In this document: one piece after another, positions 56,920 through 64,000 of the stretch
How positions within the stretch are numbered: position 1 is the first letter of the stretch
How the letters are laid out: each line of letters starts with the position of its first letter
Source of the DNA: Acytostelium subglobosum LB1
Lineage: Eukaryota > Evosea > Eumycetozoa > Acytosteliales > Acytosteliaceae
NCBI RefSeq assembly: GCF_000787575.1
Contig: NW_012236522.1
Coordinates: forward strand, 186,001 to 250,000
Length of the DNA stretch: 64,000 nt
Direction of reading: 5' to 3'
The notes under the pieces: model-generated
What the model was told of the DNA's origin: nothing
Seen by the model: the letters and a program-made list of their open reading frames with translations, nothing else
Database searches by the model: none
Program-made: the position numbers and the translations under genes

Positions 56920-59429
56920 ATGTCTTATAAACAAAAGAGTAATAATAAGCCATGGTTCAGTGCACTCAAGAAGGAGAGAGATCTCTCACATCACAAAGAT
57001 CATCACACCGTCTCCTTCGACGTCATCAAAGTCAACAGTTATGGAAAGAGACAACAGAGGTATGTTTGATTCATCGATTGGACGAGTAAACATACTGACA
57101 TCAATCAATCAATCACAGGACAATAGCAGTTAGCTCACAGGGCGTATCGAATTTGAATGGACAGACATGTCAATGGTTCGTTCAGAACTCTGATGTGTAT
57201 AGTATACATCAGGAGAGTGATACACAGAAGTTCACTCTGACATTCTTGCACAAGTATCACTTTGAAGCTGATAGCGCTGAACAGGCGAAACAGATAGTGG
57301 CCGATTTCAAACGATTGGGCGTTGGAAACAAGACGTTGGCAGTGGACCCTGCTTCAACGGCGGTCAGTGGAGCACATGTCAAGCCGACCATCGATGTCTC
57401 GGCACCGGTCAGCACGACGTCCCCATCATCGTCACCACACATCTCGCCCAAGATGGCACCGGCCTCACTCCCCAACAACAAGATGAGCAACTTGCATGCA
57501 GTACATAGCAGCTGGCACCCGTCCAACATGCCAAAGTCTCAGAACATGGCCATTAATGAACGCAGGGACTTTGATGAGACTATTGGTCTCAGTCCATTGA
57601 CGCCCACCAAGGCGCACTGTGTGCATCCCCAACACACCAAACGTCAACAGGTATCGAGGGCGCCAAGGTGTGGAAGATACGTGCCGAAGAGCTCAAGCGA
57701 CAGCTCGTGCAGAAGAAGAAGGATGACTACTCTCCCATCGTCGAGTTGTCCAAGATGCCCGCGTTCTTGCCCGCCACTGCACCACTCTCGGACAAGAACA
57801 AGCCATTGGTGGCACAAACACAGCAAACGGTGGACCGTGCGCACCAACAGATAAATCAAGCACCAATCGTCACCATTCAACAAAAGACTATACAGCTGCA
57901 AGCACCTGTGGACAGCATAGACAATGGTGCCAGTCCAAGCAACGCCATCGCCGACAAGGGCAAGACATCGCCAACATCACAAGCCGCCAACAAGACACAC
58001 ACATCGGCTGTCAACAGCGGCGACCTTCAGTGTGAGTTTGGCGAGGAGGAGGTGTCAGGCGACAAGAAGAAGTCCAAGAAGAAGAAGCTGACCATTGAGG
58101 ACTTTGACCTGATGAAGGTGCTGGGCGTGGGCAGCTTTGGTCGCGTGTTCCTCGTCAAGAAGAAGGACACTGGTCAACTGTACGCCATGAAGGTGCTCAA
58201 CAAGAGAGACATTCTCAAGAAGAAGCAGCTGGCACACACCAACACAGAGAAGATGGTGCTCAGTACCATGGACCATCCATTCATTGTACGACTACACTTT
58301 GCCTTCCAGAACGATGAGTACCTCTTCATGTGCATGGACTACATCCCAGGAGGAGAGCTCTTCCAACATTTGCAAAAGTATGTTGTTGTTGGACTTGGCA
58401 TCCAAGCGCGGCCAGACACTAACATCCAATCAATCATTCAATCAATATAGGGCCGGTAGATTCCCAGAGGAATTGGCCAAGTTCTACATTGCAGAGGTGA
58501 TTACATCACTCAACTACCTACATTCAAATAATATCATCTATAGAGACATCAAGCCAGAGAACATTCTACTGGGTGCTGATGGACACATCAAGTTAACAGA
58601 CTTTGGTCTGTCCAAGAGTGGCATCACCAGTGTCGTTGGCGGTAAGAACGCTGATGGCCAATTCGCCACCACATTCTGTGGCACACCAGAGTACTTGGCA
58701 CCAGAGATCATCACAGGCGCTGGACATGGCAAGGCTGCTGTAAGTTGCCTCCAACTCACATATTCACTCATTCACTCACTAACTCATTCAATCGATCAAT
58801 CAACATAGGATTGGTGGTCAGTTGGTATACTTTTGTTTGAGATGCTCACTGGACGCTCTCCATTCTTGGCATCGAATCGTAATGATATGTACAAGGCAAT
58901 GATACAGGGTAACCTGCGTCTACCTATGTTCTTGTCAAGTGAGGCACAAGACCTACTTGAGAAGTTACTCGTACCCGACCCCAAGAACAGACTTGGTACC
59001 GGTGGTGTCGCCGACATCCAGAACCACGCCTTCTTTGACCTTATCCCATGGCGTCTACTAGAGTCCAAGATGATCACGCCACCATTCAAGCCAACCATCT
59101 CTGTAAGACAACTTCACATAACCATCAAGGAATCCATCAACATTCATACTTACACTCGTCAATCAATCAAGGAAATCGTTGCATCCAAGGATGATCCAGA
59201 CTTAAATCCAGCAATTACATTCAAGAAGCAGAAGAGGAAGTCGTCGACGTCTGGCATTGATGCACATTTCAAGGGCTTCTCTTGGAATAAGGATGACTCC
59301 TTCTTGGATGAGAGGGAGTCGGTGTCATCGACATCTTCATCACCGGGCTCTTCAAACGATCCTTCACCACTCTTGCTTGCAGTCGATCGTCAACTTACAC
59401 TCAAGAACATGAGGAAGAGCAGTGTATAA
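56920..59429 (+). CDS. PH-domain AGC-family Ser/Thr kinase
   Basis: The start [20 protein letters not shown] (56920) leads into a PH-like domain ([40 protein letters not shown]), a Ser/Pro/Gln-rich linker, then the kinase: [18 protein letters not shown] (Gly loop), [11 protein letters not shown] (Lys), [28 protein letters not shown] (catalytic), [21 protein letters not shown] (activation loop Thr) and [15 protein letters not shown]. An AGC C-tail ends with a hydrophobic-motif-like FKGFSW, expected to be phosphorylated. About six exons. In the linker (57600-57670) the frame changes by -1, or by removal of a 17-base GT..AG segment, without a convincing intron. The PH domain suggests phosphoinositide control, as in PKB, but orthology was not assigned. 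Confidence 0.9.
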
Positions 59430-60448
59430 TTAGCAACACACGCACACCATAGCAGTAGCAGTACCAACAACAACAACAAGTAGGAGTAGAGTAGAGCAGA
59501 GATAGATAGTAATCGTAGACGTTTAATAACCGATCGCGATAATAGTCTAAACATAGCACATCTCTATATCAAGTATCATCAACATTTATCCACGTAACAA
59601 CAATCAAGCCTCACTAGATCGACCGATTGATCTTCCCCTCTACCCATCCATCAATCCATCCAACATTGCAGTTGAGGTTGATTTGATGGATGAGGCCCAA
59701 GCCAGCATGACGAGCGACAACAGCTTCACTCACATAAATATGCACCAACTTTGTATTCCTATTTACACCATCTTCATCATTGCCGTTTACCTGGACTCAC
59801 TCAAACAATCAGTCAATCAATCATACTCAATCGATAACACAAGATAGATCATCAAATCAGTTGTATATAATATATATATCTCCCCGATGTCTTGGTGAGC
59901 TCTGGTGTCAATCAATGTCAATCAATGGATCACCAGGTGATCATGCGACATATACTTCGGGCTTTGATGACTGCCTGGTCGACACCGATGTGTGAACTCA
60001 ACTGCTCTCACTTGAGTGAGTGGTCGACTTCAAGGGATGCGTGTCCAATCAACTCAACCTCACACACATATCCCACGTTTCGTGCAAAAGTCACTTGACA
60101 ACAACAATGTTCGTTGGACATCTACCAACACACACACCCCATCATGATGTTTGTTAACCCGTGTGAAGTTTCGGTTGAGCTTGCCAAACTAGGGTTGGTT
60201 GAGCCTCCATCTATCCACTTTAAGCTGTAAAGACAATCTGGAAGACCTCTTTATAATCATGAAGGCCTCCTTAACATCATTATCAACAGTTTTGTTACCA
60301 TCTTCATTTATTTAATTATTTATTTATTAATCTCGACTTTCCCTTTCAGGTTCACAGTAACCTATATATCCAATATTCTTATTCATCTTTGTAATATATA
60401 ATAACTAACTATAATATATATAATATATAATATACCTACCTACAAACA
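59430..60448. other. 1-kb gene-free spacer
   Basis: Between two co-oriented genes. It contains AGCAGTAGCAGTACCAACAACAACAACAAG near 59450, ATCAATCAATCATACTCAATCG near 59813-59835 and TATAATATATATAATATATAATATACC near 60410-60435, the last being a likely promoter element of the protease. No coding signal. Confidence 0.5.
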
Positions 60449-61494
60449 ATGATAAATCAATCATATATTAATTATCTTTTAATTGTATTTTTAATTTTAA
60501 TATCTCCAATATCATCGAGTATACTTAGTGATCCAACATCATGTAGTTCAAATATTATTAAATATTCAGACCATGAGAAGGCTCAAATACCACTATCATT
60601 CGATGCTAGATTAAAGTGGCCATCATGTATATCCGGAGTCAGGAACCAAGGAATATGTTCAAGGTAAGTCAAACCATATTCATCAATCAATCTAAAAATC
60701 ATTTACTAAATATTAATATTCCAAAAATAATAATCACTAGTTGTTGGGCAATGACTGCCTCAAGTGTATTGTCGGATACTATGTGTATCGCTTCAAATAA
60801 GACTGTAAAGAAATTATTGTCACCTCAGTATATGGTAGATTGTTCTCATAACTGTAAACCAGGCAATATTTATTGCAATCTAGGTTGTAAGTTGGGATAT
60901 TTGGACCTGGCCATTGAGTATACTATTAGCAATGGTCTTGTATCAGATCAATGTTATCCATATAAGGAGTCAGAGTCAACAACATGTCCAACCAAGTGTA
61001 ACAATCAAGATAATCTTTCATTCTATTATGGAAAGTCTTGCAAGAAGTTCACAACTATCGAGGATGCCCAACTAGAGATCATGAATCATGGATCAATCAT
61101 CGCCACTCTGGATATACACTCCGACCTATACACCTACAAGTCAGGCCTATACGCTGCCACTGGAGAGTACAAAGAAGGTCACGCAGCAAGAGTGGTTGGA
61201 TGGGGAACACTCGATACCAAACCATTTTGGTTGTTGGCCAATAGTTGGGGCACGGACTGGGGTATGAATGGATACTTCTTAATCGAGCGTGGACAAAACA
61301 TTGCAATGGTTGAGACAAATCTACTTGGAATTGAACCAGATACATCAAGAATACCAGAGTCCAATGTGAATGATAACAGCGTTTCCTTCAGAGATGCTCC
61401 AGTTGAGCCACATATCAATGCTGGCACATTCCTCTCGCCAACAACCTTCATTCCATTGACAATTCTTTTGTCAATTGTGTATTATATACTTTAA
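60449..61494 (+). CDS. Cathepsin B-like papain-family protease, membrane-tailed
   Basis: C1A cysteine protease of 322 residues (exons 60449-60663 and 60741-61494). The signal peptide is INYLLIVFLILISPISS. The propeptide is very short (about 25 residues, no I29 inhibitor domain), and the mature start IPLSFDARLKWPSC is cathepsin B-like. All catalytic residues are visible: Gln in RNQGICSSCWAM, Cys in the same motif (the intron splits this site), His in KEGHAARVVGWG and Asn in LLANSWGTDWGMNG. The two-His occluding loop of cathepsin B is missing, which would favour endopeptidase activity. The C terminus ends in a hydrophobic stretch (FIPLTILLSIVYYIL), suggesting a GPI or membrane anchor, unusual for the family. 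Confidence 0.88.
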
Positions 61495-61680
61495 TAATAA
61501 TAAAAATTATATATATATATCTTTACATTATATCTCAATCCAACAATGAAGAATGATCAATCCAAGTGTTTTCCAAAATCTTGATACTTTTTGGACCAAA
61601 AACAGTGATGAGATCCCATAATCAATCAAACAAATTGATCAATAATGATTTATTTGTTTGAAAGAGATAGAATGTAGACA

Positions 61681-61765
61681 AGGTCTCATTACAGCAATAA
61701 CATTATTGGTTTTCCTAGGTTCGATCCCTAGCATTGCTTGGCAACAAGCAATGTTATTGAGACCT
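61681..61765. ncRNA. Hairpin with a tRNA T-arm-like core
   Basis: The ends AGGTCTCA and TGAGACCT are perfect inverted repeats, extended by ATAACATT...AATGTTAT with an 8-base bulge on the left arm. Inside lies CTAGGTTCGATCCCTAG, a perfect 5-bp stem with a TTCGATC loop, i.e. a T arm and B-box (GGTTCGATCC). CATTGCTT-GGCAAC-AAGCAATG forms another 8-bp hairpin. AGCAATA at 61692 could pair with CATTGCT as an acceptor stem, but only 15 bases separate it from the T arm, so D and anticodon arms are missing. Possible tRNA remnant, tRNA-derived element or small Pol III RNA. Confidence 0.5.
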
Positions 61766-61787
61766 GTTAACTTTTTATTATTATACT

Positions 61788-63589
61788 TCACTTGTGTAAG
61801 ATGTTGCGTTTCTCCAACTCTTGCTTGGATGGTCGTGAACGGAGGAAGAAGCTAAGTATTCCACCAACTCTCTTCTTCTCAGTGTCACCACTGTGTAGAC
61901 TACCTGATGATGACTTGTTACCACTTCCAGCGGTTGCCGAACCAACTTGTACTGGTGTGTATTCATCGATTGTTTGGTAAGGTGCATTTGGCCTAGTCCA
62001 TGATGTAATGTTTGATATCTTCTCATGATAATACCTCTTGCCCTCTGCTGTAATATGTTCAATCCAAACTTGTTGTGGTGGTTGTTGCTGTTGGTGATGT
62101 TGTAGTTGTTTTTGTGGAGGCTGCTGTTGATGTTTGTTAAGGGCTTTGTACTGCTCAAGTGTTTGAAATGGTGCGTTGGGCTTGGTCCATGATGTTACAT
62201 TTGATATACGTTCATGATAGTATCTCCTACCATCATTGGTAAGATGCTCTATCCATATAGTCTCCTTTAGTGTTGTTGACTCATTTCCAACACTACCACC
62301 ACTTGGTCCTTGTCGGTAGGCTGTACTCTGTTGTTGGTATGATTCATGTGCATGACTACCTTGTCCTGATGATTGAGTACCTGATGTAGCTCCAGATGCT
62401 ACAACTACTGGAGGCAGAGGCAACTCAAAAGACCTTGAGAGCAACGATAATGAAGTGGAGGTCATTGATGGTGGAGGTGGAAATGATGGAGATGACATTG
62501 CAAGCTGGGAAGGAGGAGGTGGCAATGGAAGATTCATCTGGGATACTGATGTTGATTGAATGGAATGTACAATTGATGGTGGATGTGGAAGTGGTAATGA
62601 TATGGGTGGAGGAGGAAGTGGAAAGTTGAGCATAGGAGGTGGAGGTATTGAGGAAATATTTACAAATGGTGGAAGTTGGGTTACAGGTGGGACATTTGGA
62701 GGAGGTGGTGGAAGTGGGAGGTCTAGACCTGGTAGAGGCTGGATTGTTGCAACAGGTCGTCTAGGTATAACTGGTGATGAAGGCAATGATGATGTATTGT
62801 TGGATGGTCTATCCTCCAAATGCACTTTCTTCAACTGATATGCCAGCTCTGGATTTGAGGTACTCACGGGATGATCCCTCAATGGCATCTTTGGCATCGA
62901 TCTTAATGACACGGCTGCTGGATTGAACTTTGGTATCGCCATACCACCAGGACCACAAACCAAGTTTGGTTTGTTTGTTGGTACCGATGGTGTATCATCA
63001 CCTGTTGTCGAGTCCTCACTTGTTTTCGAGTTCACGACTTCCTTAGACTCCACTTTCACACCCCTTGTAGGTCTCTTTCTTCCTGCCACACCTCTAGTCC
63101 TTGTGATCTATGATTGATTGATTGATTGATTGATCAGTTATGGACATAGATCAATCCTAAGATTGTACTTACAATATTTAACTTTGGAGTTGATGGTGGA
63201 GCGATCTCCCTCATCCACCTTGTTTCCTCCAGCAATCTCTTGTACTCCTTCCTTGCTCGGTATCCTTTGTAGTACTTTTGTATTATGATGATTGAACGCC
63301 TGGTGGCCAGATAGTATCTTCTTGCCAACCATCCTCTCCAATACTTTTGTATAACAATTGCTGCATCTTGATAGTCCTCATCACCAGATTCCAAATCACA
63401 TGTTAAATGTGGCGACAAAGGAATTAACTGTGATGAATCAGTATCCCATATTGGAATATTAGGTGGATTATTATTATTATTATTAGGCCATTGTTGTTGT
63501 TGATATTGATATGATTGGAAACCATCAAATATAGGTGGTGGAGGTAATGGTAGATTGAGTGCAAAGTGATAATCACTACTTGATGTCAT
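61788..63589 (-). CDS. IQ-WW-WW-RPEL scaffold protein
   Basis: Two main exons. The start at 63589 (MTSSSDYHFALNLPLPPPPI) is the first ATG in frame. IQ motifs, AAIVIQKYWRGWLARRYY and SIIIIQKYYKGYRARKEY, predict calmodulin or myosin-light-chain binding. A long polyproline region (LPLPPPPPNVPPVTQLPP) could bind profilin, SH3 or WW domains. Two WW domains follow: WIEHLTNDGRRYYHERISNV then TSWTKP, and WIEHITAEGKRYYHEKISNI then TSWTRP. The C terminus, RSRPSKQELEKRNILHK, is an RPEL motif (RPxxxELxxRxIL), a G-actin binding element. The intron at about 63115-63172 contains a TTGATTGATTGATTGATT tract. It is probably a cytoskeletal adaptor; no ortholog name is known to me. Confidence 0.82.
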
Positions 63590-63911
63590 GTCTGTATCTC
63601 TTTCACTATGTTTTTGAAATATTATTATATATCTTTGATTTAAGATGTTATAACTAACTGATGATGGACCTTGTTCTCGTTGAATATCACTCTGCAAGTC
63701 CAGATGCGTAGCCCAATGTTTGTCGATCAGATCGATCGCGTCACGCAAAACACATCTGATCAAAAACACAAGTCCCCCACAACTGCGAACCCATCAATGC
63801 CACTTTTGGGATTGATTGAGTTGGACCGGTCCCAGCCAACAATGACAATGACAATGAATGAACACTACTGATGATGGTCACTAAATGGTAATACTACAAT
63901 GTTCTATCTCT
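63590..63911. other. Short spacer upstream of the WW/RPEL gene
   Basis: Promoter-side DNA of the WW/RPEL gene. A minus-strand frame reads through much of it without an ATG and without domain features. CAATGACAATGACAATGAATG repeats lie near 63838-63860. Confidence 0.4.
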
Positions 63912-64000
63912 CTATTCTTTCAGCTTGTGTTGTGATGATAGCCACTTGTCTTTGAGCTCATTGTATAATGGGTTGGTCTTGATTCGTTCTTGGTAGACGG
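63912..64000 (-). CDS. 3' end of an unidentified gene (partial)
   Basis: The minus strand from the window edge reads VYQERIKTNPLYNELKDKWL then SSQHKLKE and stops at TAG (63912-63914). The amphipathic charged sequence looks like a genuine C terminus, but the rest of the gene lies outside the window. Too short to assign a family. Confidence 0.45.
   Translation of the reverse strand, partial: VYQERIKTNPLYNELKDKWLSSQHKLKE

Noticed and set aside
1-64000. CRISPR arrays, retrovirus-like or Polinton-like elements, rRNA genes
   Set aside because: No regularly spaced direct repeats, reverse transcriptase, integrase or capsid motifs, and no rRNA-like blocks were seen on either strand.

Overview
The window is nuclear DNA from a social amoeba (Dictyostelia). 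Three things point there: AT-rich intergenic DNA with tightly packed genes carrying one to four short GT..AG introns; TAA as the usual stop codon; and lineage-typical families (FNIP-repeat proteins, IPT/TIG surface proteins, GATA factors, LisH-RasGEFs, many Rho-GEFs, Asn/Gln-rich tracts). Coding regions often use G/C-ending codons, so this does not look like the very AT-rich Dictyostelium discoideum itself. The exact species cannot be named from the sequence. A recurrent ATCA/TGAT tetranucleotide texture fills introns and flanks. No rRNA gene, full tRNA gene, CRISPR array or intact transposon was found.

Layout. 0.9-9 kb: VAMP7-type SNARE (-), small DH-domain RhoGEF (+), eight-helix-like membrane protein (-) whose last intron holds telomere-like repeats, an FNIP-repeat gene with register breaks (-), and long-form tRNase Z (-). 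9.3-22.4 kb: formin (+), a Crinkler/RHS-type NTPase protein (-), kelch protein (-), THOC7 (+), a secreted protein (-), complex I NDUFS8 (+), F-box/LRR (-), EMC2 (-). 22.6-37 kb: a second FNIP gene with several register breaks (+), LisH-RasGEF (+), multi-BRCT protein (-), IPT/TIG surface protein (-), an orphan exon (-), GATA factor (-), F-box-like protein (+). 37-49 kb: DOT1 H3K79 methyltransferase (+), HTTM membrane protein (+), FGD-type RhoGEF with DH-PH-FYVE (+), and an unusual UBL-VWA-Ras-like protein with a CaaX box (-). 49.8-64 kb: PTB/hnRNP L-like RNA-binding protein (-), RRP9 (+), archease (-) with a 7-nt exon, PH-AGC kinase (+), cathepsin B-like protease (+), a tRNA-like hairpin, an IQ-WW-WW-RPEL scaffold (-), and the 3' end of another gene (-).

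The genes are unlinked housekeeping, cytoskeletal and signalling genes rather than an operon-like system. RNA-processing functions are well represented (tRNase Z, archease, THOC7, RRP9, PTB-like), as are actin/Rho/Ras regulators (formin, two RhoGEFs, RasGEF, RPEL-WW protein).

The most notable observations are a 7-nt microexon in archease, confirmed by restoration of the conserved HxWG motif and by reading-frame arithmetic; a telomere-like repeat that forms the acceptor end of an intron; a UBL-VWA-degenerate GTPase-CaaX fusion; and recurrent single-base register changes, four of which coincide with internal UGA/UAG codons preceded by NNU. The last could be sequence error, gene decay or +1 recoding, and the sequence alone cannot decide.
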